From: Pyropia yezoensis
Taxonomy: Eukaryota > Rhodophyta > Bangiophyceae > Bangiales > Bangiaceae
Length of the DNA: 64,000 nucleotides
Reading direction: 5' to 3'
Assembly (NCBI GenBank): GCA_009829735.1
Contig: CM020619.1
Location: 31,579,751-31,643,750, forward strand
Shown here: one piece after another, positions 28,813-40,560 of the stretch
Numbering within the stretch: the stretch's first letter is position 1
How the letters are laid out: every line of letters begins with the position of its first letter
Translations under genes and position numbers: made by a program
The notes under the pieces: model-generated
Seen by the model: the letters and a program-made list of their open reading frames with translations, nothing else
What the model was told of the DNA's origin: nothing
Databases searched by the model: none

Positions 28813-31727
28813 GATGAACGCGTACGGGGCGCGGGGGCGGGGCAGGTCGGCGAGGAAGGAGGGGGCTGACGTCGGCGGGCGAGGGGGGGGTGAGGTCGGG
28901 TGTTCGCTTGTAGCAATGAAGCAAACACTGGGGCAGGCGCGCCCGTGGGCCGACGGGACAACAGGAGAGCAGAGAGCGAGGGCGAGGACGAACGGATCCC
29001 GACCTCATTGGATGGACAATCGTGAGTCGATTAATCCACTTTTCGTTGCGTATATATCTCCCGACACTTTTAGTTAAAATGTAAATAGTGTGCTACCTAC
29101 GTACATAGATAGATAGAGACACTGACAAGGCCAGTTGGGGGTCAGATTAAGGCAGTACCCCACTGCCCCACCCCGCTCGCCCGCTTTCTGCTCTTTCCGA
29201 GGCACTCTGCCTGTTGCGGTCGCGTCAGAGACATACAGTACAGACTGGGCCGTCAGGGAGAGAGAGTACGTACTGAGCGCCGGTGCTGAAGGGGGCGGGC
29301 ACGGGCGGGCGCCGCGGAGCCCCGCCTAGTCTTCTTCGGCGGCATGCTAGAGCGGTGCGCCCTCGGGGGTGCCGGCGCCGGTGGCAGGTGCGGCCTGCCG
29401 TCTTTGTCGGCGAGCTGGGTCAAGGGGTCGACGTCGACGGAGTCGGCGGCCTAATGGACGTGGACGGGCCGGGGGGTGCGGGGGGGATGCGCTGGCCGGC
29501 GTGCGCTCCGTAGAGGTCGTCGCGGCGGCCGAGCCGACGGGCGCCACCGACGCAGTCGGGGGTGGGCGGGCTGTGGCGATACGTAGCGGCGACGCGGGCG
29601 ACGCCGGCGGCGCCCGCGGCACCGGCGCTGGCGCGGATAATGACGCCCAGCAGGGGGGGCGCGACCGCGACTGTTGTTGCCGGTGCTCAGCGGGATTCTG
29701 TCGACGTCGGCGGCCAGCGCCACGACGGCAGGCGTCGGCGGCGACGGTGGGCGGCGCCGTGGCTGTCAGCAAACACCCCCCGCAGCCGCTTTGCGGTTGC
29801 GTTGCTGCCGCCACACGCCACCGCAGCGAGGCCGACGCTGGCTGCCGCTCGCCGCTGCAGCAGCAGCCGGCCGCCGCATTTGCAGCCGTCGCAGTGGCCG
29901 CCCCGTTGGGCTCCCCCCATCGTTGACTCGGACATCCTTGGCGCCGTCGACTGGCTGGAGGCCACCCTTGTGGCAGCGGCGATGGCTCTGGCGGGTCAGA
30001 CGGCGTGCCCCCCCGCATGGACGGCAGTGACCGGGACTGCGGCGGCGACTCGTGTGTGCGGCCCCGTCGGCGTCAGCGTCCACCACTTCCGAGAACGGGG
30101 ACGCGTCGGTGGGGACCGGCGGCGGTCACGACGGCTGTGGTGTCGGCGGCCGCCGCGCGTCGCGGCCGCCGCTGCCGCGGCCACCGAGTGCGCTACCCGT
30201 GCCGCCGCCGTGACGTTGCCGAGTCCGGGACGGGGATTGGCGTGGCCGTCCACCGCAGCGGCAGGGTCGTGCTCTTGGCGGCGTGGCCTCCAGCGGGGCT
30301 CGCAGCTTGACGCCCCCGGCTCCCGCATCATACGGTGGCGCACCACCCTCGCCCGTCACGACGGCAACCGGGGGGGGGGGGGGGGCGATGCAATTCCAGC
30401 TGCGCCGCCAGCTGACCTTGGCCGCCAGCGTCGGCCCCTCCCGCTCGTGGAGGCTTCCAAGGAGAGCGCCGCCCAGGAAGTTGGCCTCGGTGCTCCCCGC
30501 AATGTCCACCACCTGCACGCGGCACGTGGGCATGGACGCTGCATACGTCGGCGGCTGCCTTGCGCCGTCGCTGTGCGCCATGCCCCCCCCCCCGGCAGCG
30601 GCGGCAGTCACCGTCACTGACACCAGCGCGCCTCTATTTAGTGGACGGGCGGGGCGACGGGGGAGGCGGTCGCCTTTGTCGCATCCATCGCCGTCGTGGC
30701 TGCCGTCGCCTCTGCTACGGGGGAGGGGGAACCCCCGTGCAAGCGGCATGGGACGTGGTGGCGACCGCGGCGGCGGCCGTGGGGGGGCGTGGCGGGCGCT
30801 GTAGATGTCGGGGTGGTACCAACGTCGGCGCCGTGGCGGCGGATGGGGCCGTGGCAGTGGCGACTGCGGCCGACCACGCGGGCGCGACGGTCCCAGCGAC
30901 GGCGCGACACCGGCACGACGTCCGCCTCGGCGGGTGCCATCGCGGCCTCTGACGCGGGTGGCGAGGCGGTGAAGGTCATCAAGAAGGCGGCTGCGCCGGT
31001 GGCGTCGACCGCCGCCGATGCTGCCCGCAGCGACGGCGGTATCAGCTGGGAGGGGTGGACGCGTCGTGCCCCAGCTGCCCGGGGGATCGGGTGGGTGGCG
31101 GGGAGTTGGTGCCGCGGGTGGGGCTCGCGGGCGGGCGGGGCACCCGCCGCTCATGCCACTTGTGTGCGTCGGGAGGCCTTGCTGACGGCCACCGCCGTCC
31201 CCAGCGGCGGGCGGCAGAGGCCCGCAGCGGGCCTGAATGGCGCGCCCGAAGCCCCCCGCCCAGGCGGACCTACTCTTCTTGCTGAGGCGGAGCGTTCCGC
31301 CGCTTGTGGGAGGTCTCGCGCTGTTTTGCTTTTTCATCTTTCACAGATATTAGGTCGCTATGACTATTTACAACACTCCTTCGTCTGCGTGTCTCCATCA
31401 AGGATTGCCTCACCGCTTCCTCGCGTCCCGCGCGCAGGGCGGCAGGTCGCGGTGGGTGGAGGGCCCCGCCGGCTCTGCCCTGTAGTTTTCGACGTGCCCC
31501 ACCGCGGCGTCGGCGCCCGCCTAACACAATCCTCCCCTCCCGCCCCCCCCCTGCCACGTCGCGGGGCGTCGCGACGCCCCCCCTGCGCCGACCCACCACG
31601 AGCCAGATCTGTTGCGCAGCCATCCTGACAGCTGCAGCAGCCCGTGCGTCTGGCGGCGAGCCCGAATCTCCACGTCCAGCACCGAGCAGCTGGAGCGAAA
31701 AGGCCACCGTCATGGTGGACGTCCTCC
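28813..31727. other. 2.9-kb region, gene content unresolved
   Basis: 28960-29340 is less GC-rich and includes (GATA)3 near 29106-29117 and a TACAGTAC motif near 29233. From 29.35 to 31.7 kb both strands keep long open frames. At about 30400-30580, a minus-strand frame ('VQVVDIAGSTEANFLGGALL') and a plus-strand frame ('QLRRQLTLAASVGPSRSWRL') both look coding, so I cannot assign the strand. A CTAAATAGA TATA-like box on the minus strand (30635-30643) sits ~55 bp before the minus ATG at about 30582. No family recognised. Confidence 0.3.
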
Positions 31728-33521
31728 CTAAATCTGCAGCGCCCAGCCACTCCCCCACCCCTCTGCGGGGACGATGGCCGAACCGCCCGGTGGCTCTACC
31801 CATCCGACCGGCGGTGACGCCAGCTCACCGGCAAGCACAACCCCCGGGGGACGGCGTGAAAAGATGGCGTCGGCGGGCACGGACGCCCGACCGTCGGCCG
31901 CTCGATCGGTGCGCAGGTAGCCAAAGTACAGACGGCGGAGGCCTGCCGGCGCGACCGCCCCGCCCGCCATGCCCTTGTCTTGTGCCTTTTCCTGGCGGCC
32001 GACCGAGGCGCCGTCGCCGTCTCCGCTGGTCTTGACGGACTTTTTCCTCGCCCGGTTGGTAACCACCACGCGCCCCTGCGCCGGCCACGAGTCCACCATG
32101 AGCTGCAGCGTAGCGACTGACGGCGGCAATCTAGAGGCGGCTCGCAGGAGCGGCCGAAGGGCGTCAAAGTCAAAGGTGTAGACGGAGAGGGATCGGAGGG
32201 CAGGGAAGTCTGCCAATGCGGACGCCTCTGCTGGTTCGGCGAGGACGTTGGCTGGCGTCGTCCAGTTCATGGCCAGGTGCTCGAGGTGCGGCAGACGCGC
32301 CAGGTGCGGCAGATGGGCGCTCTCAAAAGGGAGGACCACCAAGACGCGCAGCGCGGTGGAGGAGCCCAACCGGCTGGTCGGCCCAAACAGCTGCAGCGTC
32401 ATTCGTTCGCACGTCAAGTCCGTGGAGAGGGCAGCGACGTCCGCCGCGGCGCCCTCGAGTAGCCACTCAACCAGCGGCTCCTGGTTTGTGGCAGTACTGG
32501 GCACCCCGTCACACGTGACAGACACAGACGTGAGAGAGCGGCCGGCAAGCAGCGCCTGCACGTGGGAGAGTTGACCGTACAGGTGCATCCGCCGGACGCG
32601 CGGCAGTGCCAGCAGGGACAGCGCCGTGGCCGCTTCTGAGGGCGTCTCGTACAGCCTGAGTTTGAGGTAGGTGATGGCAGGGGCCCATACGGCAAGCGCT
32701 TGCGCGTCTGCCACGGTGAGCGTTCCTCCAAAGGAAAGTTCTCGGAGCGCCAGCGCGGGCGGCAAGTTGGTCAACCACTGCACGAGCATCCCCCTTGTCG
32801 GGTACCGCCACGTCGGAGGTCCTGTGAGCAGACCGCCCTCGATGGTCAAGCCGACCAAGTTGGGAGCCACCGCCTTCAATGCCGCCCCTACGGCCACCTC
32901 GGTCGCGCGGGACGCGCGGAGGCCCCGCAGGTGGAGGCGGCGGAGGGTGACCAGCGGCTGCATGCCGGGCGCCACCGCCTGGTCCACGACTTCCGCGCCG
33001 AGCGGCCCAACCGTCAGGGTGTGCAGTGTGGGCAGGCGCCCCGCCGCGGACAGAAGCGGGCCCAGGAGTCCGTCCCCGGAGAAGGCAGCCTCATCGCGCT
33101 CAAAGGTGGTCGAAAAGTAGTCATGGATGGGCCGGTGGTCAATCCGCAGCGACCGCACCGTTGACGAGCGAGTCAGTAGAGCCTCGGCGGACGCCACCCG
33201 GTCGCGCAGCGTAGCTGTTCGAGCGGGCATGTCGGGGAAGGGGGTGGTCAGCTGCCACGGCCATGAACGGTGGCGGTCCCAGACGGCCGTCCCGTAGCGG
33301 AGCTGCCCGACGGGGTCGAGATCGAGGACAGGCCCGAGGCTGCATACGACTACCTGTCGAAGGCGCACGCAGGTGGCACGGAGGGCAAGCGCCGTACGCT
33401 CGGTTGCTCCATCGTCCGGGCGAAAGTGGGACGCAATCGTCACCAGCATGTCGTCTGGCAGACCAAGTAGGCGTACGGGAGAAACGGGAGACGAAATCTC
33501 AGTCGTCCGAGTGTCGGTCAT
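31728..33521 (-). CDS. F-box-like protein with leucine-rich repeat region
   Basis: Single exon, 597 residues. An F-box-like segment sits at about residues 17-60 ('LLGLPDDMLVTIASHF...ALALRATCVRLRQVV'). It is followed by about 400 residues of irregular leucine-rich repeats ('LPTLHTLTVGPLG', 'LVTLRRLHLRGLRA', 'APNLVGLTIEGGL', 'ALRELSFGGTL', 'LPHLEHLAMNWTT', 'FPALRSLSVYTFDFDAL'). F-box/LRR proteins usually recruit substrates to SCF (Skp1-Cullin-F-box) ubiquitin ligases. The C-terminus is a basic Lys/Arg stretch ('RARKKSVKTSGDGDG') and a Pro/Gly-rich tail. No specific orthologue recognised. The start ATG at 33519-33521 gives the F-box close to the N-terminus. Confidence 0.8.
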   Translation of the reverse strand: MTDTRTTEISSPVSPVRLLGLPDDMLVTIASHFRPDDGATERTALALRATCVRLRQVVVCSLGPVLDLDPVGQLRYGTAVWDRHRSWPWQLTTPFPDMPARTATLRDRVASAEALLTRSSTVRSLRIDHRPIHDYFSTTFERDEAAFSGDGLLGPLLSAAGRLPTLHTLTVGPLGAEVVDQAVAPGMQPLVTLRRLHLRGLRASRATEVAVGAALKAVAPNLVGLTIEGGLLTGPPTWRYPTRGMLVQWLTNLPPALALRELSFGGTLTVADAQALAVWAPAITYLKLRLYETPSEAATALSLLALPRVRRMHLYGQLSHVQALLAGRSLTSVSVTCDGVPSTATNQEPLVEWLLEGAAADVAALSTDLTCERMTLQLFGPTSRLGSSTALRVLVVLPFESAHLPHLARLPHLEHLAMNWTTPANVLAEPAEASALADFPALRSLSVYTFDFDALRPLLRAASRLPPSVATLQLMVDSWPAQGRVVVTNRARKKSVKTSGDGDGASVGRQEKAQDKGMAGGAVAPAGLRRLYFGYLRTDRAADGRASVPADAIFSRRPPGVVLAGELASPPVGWVEPPGGSAIVPAEGWGSGWALQI

Positions 33522-36500
33522 GGTGGAGGAAGACTGACTGGATGCTGCACAGTATACACCCCAAACCCACTACTCGTCGGAGGACAAAGGGGGCGGCCAC
33601 CGGTGGGTATCAGCTGGATTGCAGCAGCAGACAAAGAGAGAGCATGTCTGACGTGGATGCGGGCACGGTGCGCCCACGACCGACGTCAGCGCCTCTTTCC
33701 ATTGAAAGGGTGCCTGCCCCACAGACGAATCCCTGGCCCCTCCCCGGCTCTGGGCCCGGGCTCTGCCACTTGCTGGCCCGAACGCCTTCCCCCGCGAGCA
33801 CGGTGTGGTTTTTTACTGGAACGTCAATGACAATGGTTGTGTCGTCTGTCCGGAGCTGTTGGGCTGCTTCATCCTGCGCCCGGCGCGGTGGTATCATCCC
33901 CTCCATCATCAACCCGATGATCAGTGACCACCCACCAGGTAGGACGGCGGTTGGCCGCCACGCCGGTGAGGCAGCCGGGTCGGCGCCCGCCGTCGTCACC
34001 GGCGAGCTGCCTTTGGTCGGCCGCCGCGCCGGGATGGTGAACGACAGGCAGACGACGACCGGCGGGGCTCTCTTGGGCGGGCGGGGGGATTGTTGGGGTC
34101 GGCGGCGGGGGGGGCATGTGAGGGGGGGAGGGAGGATGACCTCTCGACAAGTGGTGATCCCCCGCCGCCTTTGGCGCAACTGTCGGCGCCTCCGCCGCAC
34201 AAGGGCAACTGGAACAGCGGCGCCGCCGAGGCGGTCGCGGGGTTGGCCTCTGGCACTCACGGCGGGGAGCGTGGGGGGGGACGGACGACGCGGTGACAGC
34301 GGCGGATGGACGGCCGGCGGCTGTTGGGTCGCGGCTGGCGGCGCGGCGCGGAGGGACTGGCTGACGATGTCGGGGGGGGGGGGTTGACGGGAGCGTGGGG
34401 CTGACCCCCCCCGCTGCTGGGCCGCCGGTCGCCAACATGACGGAGGCGGACGCCTGCGCGGCGGCGCGGGCGGCGACTCTGTCGGGGCTGGCAGTCGCAC
34501 CAGGGGCTGCCCGTGGCGGTGGAGGGGACCGGCGGCAGAGGCGCGCAGAGGGCAAGCTCTTAGCTGCCCGGTTTCCCAGTGCCGCTCACGCTGCGGCCGC
34601 CACCGACGCATCCGGTATGGCGGTGGGTCAGGGCGTGCATGGGGCTGTAGGGGACCTCCGCCGTCGACTCTGACGCGAACGGGGTGGTCGTCGGTGCGAA
34701 CGGTGGAGGAGCAGCGGCACACGGTCGTGTGGCTTTGGACATGGCGGAGACGACGTCTGGGCGAGGTGGGGTGTGTTGGGGTGCGCGGGGCCGACCCCTC
34801 GGCGTGGTCCTGCCCCCCGCCGCCGTCGCCGCCGCCACCCCCCCCTCTCCCGTCGCGGCGGAGCGCGACGGCAAACGGGCCGCACGGCGGACGCCAACGA
34901 GGACATGCAGCTTGACGTGGTGGGCGGTGCGTTGGCCGTGACTGTGATGCAGGCCGCGCTGGGATGGACGGGGCGGTCTGGTGGCGGCAGACGCCGCTCG
35001 GAGGGCTGCGGCTGGGGGGGAAGGAAGGGATGGAAGGGGGGAGGAAGGAGGCTGATGGGAGAGAGGGCTACGGAATGCGAAACAGGACACCACATCCGGT
35101 GGCAACCGCTTCGTGGTGCGCCCACGACCGGTTGGGCGTCTGAAGCGCAGCGTCGTGGGCGGTTGCCCGACAGACCACAATTGACATTGTGTCGAAGCGC
35201 TCGGCGACGAGCCAGTCTCACGTCTGCACGAAGGGGGTGGTGTGTGGCTTGTCCGCGTGGCCGTCGGATCAATGCTGACGTCCCTGTCAGACGCACGTCA
35301 GCCAGAGATGGACTCGTGTGTGCGCGAGGGTTGTTGCCATGCCGACCAGCCGCGTTGATCGAGCCTCTCCTGGTCAACGTCATGCCATCATCGCCCCCCC
35401 ACCGCGGTGACGGCAGTGTCCCGTCGCTGGGCACGCGGTGCAGTGGCCCGGCCAGCCTCCAACGGCGTTTTGGTATACAACGCGGCCACCGTCGTCACCG
35501 CGCGTGCTCCCCTGGTGGGTGGATCAGCCGCAGCGGGCCCGCCGTCTGTCTGTTTTTTTTTGCTGCCACGCCCGGTGCTTCCCGACCCCCCTCCCAAGGG
35601 CCTTCAGGTGGCTGCTGCCGCGCATGGCACAGGAGGGATCTTGCGCACCAACGGTACACGCCCAGTTAAGGGCGGACATCTGGGTCAGAACGGATGTATC
35701 TCATTGGTTGAAAACTCTCCACAACACCGAGAAAAAGCGCAGAGAGACGCGCCAGACAGGCACCAACGGGTACCTGGAGACAGACTGGCGCAAGAGAAAC
35801 AGAGGACCCCTATACCATAAAAAGCGCTATGAGTTATCCGGTTTTATGCGCGTTTTTTTGTGTCCTGAGCTGCTGTGCTTCACGCTGCTTCATGGGGTAG
35901 CAAGCCAGACGTCCGCAAACAGGTACTCTTAACTGGGCGAGGGTAGATCATCAACGGAGGAATAGGGTGCGGGGGGGGTGGGGGGGGGGCGTCGACACGG
36001 CTTTTTGCTAGGGGGCAGGTGCGCGCCGTGGCGGCGGCGAGCTAAATTGAATGACCCCCCCCGCTCCTCCAAAGGCCTGCACCAGGCGCCCCCACCGACG
36101 ACTGCACGGCCACCACTGGTGGCGCCGCCGCCAGACGTGCGCTTAACGAACGGTGGCAGGCGGTGCCATCATGGCGGCACCCCCGTCTGTATTTCTCCGA
36201 CTGGCCTTCACCCAGCAGCACGAGGCGCCTGTCGTGTGACAACAGGCGCCGCCGACCGCCGCCGCGACTGGCCGCCGCCGGCGGGCAAGGCCGCCCCACC
36301 CCCCACCGTGACCGCGACAGGGCGGTGGCGGTGGCGCCGTGACCGCGCTGCCGCCACCCGTGGGGACCACACACCGTCAACGCCACGGCTCCTACCCGCT
36401 GTCTCTGTTTTCTTTCCAGGGCAGGGGGGGAGGACGGGCGACCGTGCTTGGGACAGGTCGGCTGCTGTGTCCTTGTGCGCCCCCCCGCGCCCCGCGCCCC

Positions 36501-36554
36501 TTCCGTTGAGAGAGCCCATCTCTCACGGTACGCAGAGGGGAAGGCAGTGCGCCC

Positions 36555-36586
<32 letters not shown>

Positions 36587-37300
36587 ACCGCTCACCTCAC
36601 GATGGAAAAGGCAGCGCCAACCCCCCCCCCACACACCCCCCCACCCACCCCCCCACCCCTATAAACCCCTCCCTCCCGTCTCCCCCCAGTGGCAATAGGC
36701 AGGCGCCGGCCGCCACCGCCACGCCAGCCGCCACCGGGGCGGCCTGCACGCGGCGGCCGGTGTCCCCCCCCCCCCCCCCCCCCCCTGTCGCCGCACCCGC
36801 CGCCGCACGCCCGCCGCCCGTCGCCCAACGCGGTGGAGCGCCGTGGCTCGCTGCGGCCGCGCCTGTCATTCCTCCAACCGGCCCTCCCCGCCCCCCCCCT
36901 CCCCTCTCCTCACGACACGAGTGGCGGTAGCTGTAGCGGCCACACCCCTCCCCCCCCCCCCGCCAAAACGGCCGTGCCATTGCTCTTGCGCGGTGGCCAT
37001 CCCTGCCGAGGCTGTCACGGGAGACGCGTATGAAAGGGCGGCGCGGGGGCGGTGCCACCACGCAGGCGGCTTCCCCCGCGGTGGTCCACGACGGCGACAA
37101 GACTTTGGCAGGCACCTCCCCCACCCCCCCCCCTGCCCCCCCGCCCCCCCCCCCCCCGGCATTCCCCACCATCCTCCCCTCTTGCTCCCCCTCCATCTCT
37201 GCCCACTGCCGCAGACAGCACCCCCCCGGCTGTGACCGTCACCGCACGCTGAGCGGCGCTCCCCCCCCCCCCCCGCCCCACCAACAACGCACCCCTCCCC
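33522..37300. other. 3.8-kb region without a confidently supported gene
   Basis: Minus-strand frame 33610-34000 ('GGWSLIIGLMMEGMIPPRRA', then 'RTDDTTIVIDVPVKNHTVLA') is protein-like and could be the 3' exon of an unseen minus-strand gene. Plus-strand frame 34395-34673 is Ala-rich. A lower-GC plus-strand ATG frame at 35623-35932 (Lys/Arg/Thr-rich, e.g. 'TEKKRRETRQTGTNGYLETD') has unusual codon use and may be a mobile-element scrap. Long C runs lie at 36558-36586 and 36765-36786. No domain recognised anywhere. Confidence 0.3.
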
Positions 37301-38372
37301 ATGCGGTCGACGGCCTTCCCCGACGCGGGCCCCCAACCCCGCTACGCCCCCCCCGCCCGGCACGCCACCGCCGCCGACGCGGTGGCCGCCGCCGCCGCGA
37401 CGGCGGCAGCGGCGGCGGCTGCCGCCGCGGCGGCCCGCCGGCGGCACCCGGCGTGGCCACCGCCGCCGTCGGCGTCCCGGCAGCCCGACGGGGCGGCGGC
37501 CGCCGCAGCAGCGGCAGCGGCAGCGGCAGCGGCGGCCGAGGAAGCGGTCGCCACCGCCGCCGCGCGGGCGCCCGTCTGCGGGCGGACCCGCCGGTGGGCG
37601 GCCACGCCAACAATGTCGACGACGGCCGCACCGACGCGGACGCCCCCCCCAGCAGCGGCTGCGTTTTCCGTGGCGGCGGCGGCGGCGGCGCCCCCTCTTC
37701 CTCTGCCCCCGTCGTCCCCCCAGCAGTGGCTGGGCGCCGCCGGCGCGCCCGCCACCGCCACCGACGCTGCCGCCGCAGCTGCGGCCGCCGCCACCGCCGC
37801 CGCCGTTGCGGAGCGGCTGCGGGGAGCGGCTGCGGGGGTGGTGGGGGCGTCTGCACCTGCGGGCGCGGCCTGGTCGCCGCCGCTGACGCCACCGCCACCG
37901 TCGCCGCCGCCGCCGCCGTCGCCGCCGCCGCCGCTGCCGGCGGCGGCGGCGGCGGCGGCGGCGCCCCCCCCGTGGTCAGCGGATATCGACCTGTTCCTCT
38001 TTGGGGGGGGGGGGCGGGGCTCCTGCCGTCGCCTGCCGGCGACGGTGGCCCCGTCGTGCCGACGGGGCGGGTGCCGCGCGGGGGGGGGGGCACCCCGGCC
38101 ACGGCCGCCGCCGCCGCCACGGCCACGGACACGGCCGCCGCCGCCGCTGTGGCTGCTGCTGCGGCTGCTGCTGCGGCGGCCGCCACCCCCGACGGCGGCG
38201 GCTGGTACACAGACGGCCTGGTCGGCCTGGCCGGCACGGCCGGGGTGGGCGGCGTCGCCGACGGGCTGGCCGGCGCCGCCGCCCACAGCGACGGCGCCGG
38301 CGACGGCGACGACGGCGACGACGGCGACAAGGACGACGACAAGGGCGCTGCCCGTGGCAGCGACGACGGCGG

Positions 38373-38405
<33 letters not shown>

Positions 38406-38856
38406 GGCCACCGCCCCGGCGGCCGCCCCCCCCCTCCTCCCGCCGGCGGCGGTCAGCCGGGAGGCGCGCATCGCGGCGCGCAACGCCAAGGGCCGCGCCC
38501 GCAGCCTCCGCACGCGGGCGCGGAACCGGGCGCGCATGGCCGCCACCGCCGCGGCGGTGGCGCACTACGAGGGCGCCAACGGCCGGCTCCGGGCGGCGGT
38601 GGGGCGCCTGCTGGTGGGTGCCGGCGGTGGCGGCGGCGGTGGGCGCGACGGTGGACGTGACGGTGGGGGTGGGGGTGGGGGAGGGGGGGTGGGTTGGGCG
38701 GGGGTGGGACCCCGCCGGCGGGCGGCGGTCCTGGCGGCGGCCCGAAGGCGGCTGGGGGGGGGGCGGGGGGGGGCGGGGGGGGCGGCGGTGCTTGCCTGGC
38801 TCGAGGCGCTCCTCGGGGCGGCAGACGGCCGTGCCCGCCGCGGCCTCGTGCCGTGA
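37301..38856 (+). CDS. Alanine-rich protein with bZIP-like C-terminal region, frame change at a G tract
   Basis: The ATG at 37301 opens a frame rich in Ala, with 'AADAVAAAAATAAAAAAAAA' and Pro-rich stretches, reaching 'WSADIDLFLFGGGG'. At a 12-G tract (38003-38014) the plausible coding frame switches to the one ending at the TGA at 38854-38856, which has 'GGWYTDGLVGLAGTAGVGG', an acidic Asp/Gly run and a basic helix. The basic part reads 'RIAARNAKGRARSLRTRARN', followed by 'HYEGANGRLRAAVGRLL'. That resembles a bZIP basic region with 'N..L...V..L' zipper heptads, but it lacks a strict N-x7-R consensus. A transcription factor is a reasonable but unproven guess. The frame change could be a homopolymer length error or an intron. 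Confidence 0.4.
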
Positions 38857-40234
38857 CGCAGACGACGGCCGCTGTCGCTGCCGGCCGGCCGCCACACGCC
38901 CCCCCCCCCCCCCGCCGCTGCTGCCGGCCCGCCGCAGGGCAGCCAGCGGCCGCTTGTCCCCGCGGCGCCGTCGCTGCGCGGCGGCACGACACGGCAGGGC
39001 GCGTGGCGGTGGGAGGGCGGTGCCCCCCCACCTCTCCCCCTCCCCCCCCCTCCTCCTTCTCGCCCTGTGCCGCCACACCGTGCCCCGCGCGGGGGGGAGC
39101 CGCCCGCCTTGGCGGCCGCGGCGACGGCGGCGGCGGCGGCGGCGGCTGCCCCCACCCGCGCCGCGGGCCGCCACGCCACGGGCCGCCCGGTCGCGGGCGG
39201 GCGCGGTCGCCGGCGCCAACGGCGGCCGCCCGCGGCCGTCGTTGGCGGGACGCAGGCAGCCGCTCGCCCCCGACCCCCCCCCCCCCCCCCCCCCCCCTTT
39301 GCCCACCGTTACCGCCACCACCGCCTTGTGTGTCCAACGGTGTGCACCGCCCGCCGCCGCCGCCGCCACCACCGCCGCTGGACGCACTGCGCAGCGGATT
39401 GCCGATGGAGGGAGGAGGAGGGGGGCACCGACGCGGTGAGCAGCAGGGCTGCCACGAGAAGGACGTAGGCAGGTATCCATGACTAAAGCTTTACAGAGGG
39501 CTCGATGATGGCTGTTCCGTGGAGCCGCCCCCGCCGGGCCACTCCCGCAGGTCGCCGTGGGTGTGCGCGGCATGCGGCACGCGCGTCGCGGGGACAATCA
39601 CCCCACCACCCCCGGCGTGGGTGGTCCCGCCGTCGCCTGCGGCGCCGCTGCCGCCGCGGCGGCTGCCGCGCGCGGCTGCGCACACGGCCGGCGCGCCCGG
39701 TCCACGGGGGGTCCCGCCCCGCCCATCTCCCACGCCCCCCCGCGGCGGCGTGCGTCGACACTGGGGGCCGCTCCCCGCCGCGCCAGCGTTCCACGCGTCG
39801 TCGTCCATAATGCCGGCCGCTTCTCCCCCCCCGCCCGCCCACCCCCCTTGCCATATGCCCGTCTGCCCACCGAGCGGGTGGGCGGCCACGCCACAATGGC
39901 GGCCAACGACGGGGGGGCCAGCCCATACGGGCAGGAGCGCAGCGGGGGCGGGAGCAGCCACTGCCAGCTAGCACGGCCGTGCAGCTGCTGCTCGTGCCGC
40001 AGCCCCCCCCCCCCACCCCCCCCCCCACGGAAAAAGAGCGGCCGGCTGCGCCACCAACGGGGCGCGCTGCCACCGCTGGTGGCTGCGCGGGCGGCACCGG
40101 CGGCGGGGCACACACGCAGGTCGCGGCCGCCCGGCCCCACCCGTGGCCATCCCGCCGGGTCCTCCTGCCCGCGGGACCGCGTCGCGGGGTTCGCCCGCCG
40201 TCACAGCGGCAGCAGCGGCGACGGCGGCAGTGGA

Positions 40235-40279
<45 letters not shown>

Positions 40280-40560
40280 TGCAGCGGCGACGGCGGCGGC
40301 GGCGGCAGCGGCGGCGGCGGCGGCACCTCGGCGGGCGCTCGCCGGCGCGACGCGGTGCGCCGCGCCACACCCCATCGCCAAGCGGGGCTAGCCGGCCGCA
40401 AGTGGGGTGCGGCGACCCGCCCGGGCCGCCACCGTCCCACGCGCGGCAAAGCGGGCGGGTGGGGACCAAACGGCACAGGAGGGGGGGGCGTTACAGCCAC
40501 CGCGCCCAGCGGCGCAGCACCCATCAGGCGAAAGTGTAAGTGTAGGATGGCCACCGTCAG
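38857..40560. other. GC-rich spacer, possible small minus-strand gene
   Basis: A minus-strand frame ending at 39491 finishes with a protein-like tail ('IVPATRVPHAAHTHGDLREW', then a Gly/Ser-rich end) and contains 'GIMDDDAWNAGAAGSG'. Upstream, another minus frame (39968-40381) starts MAMGCGAAHRVAPASARRG and runs into poly-Ala encoded by a (GCC)n repeat on the minus strand (about 40225-40325). They might be one gene whose frames are separated by a C/G homopolymer at 40003-40026. No domain recognised. Confidence 0.3.

Noticed and set aside
30126-31337. 403-codon minus-strand ORF as a gene
   Set aside because: Mostly Pro/Arg-rich; only a short middle part looks coding and the opposite strand looks equally coding there.
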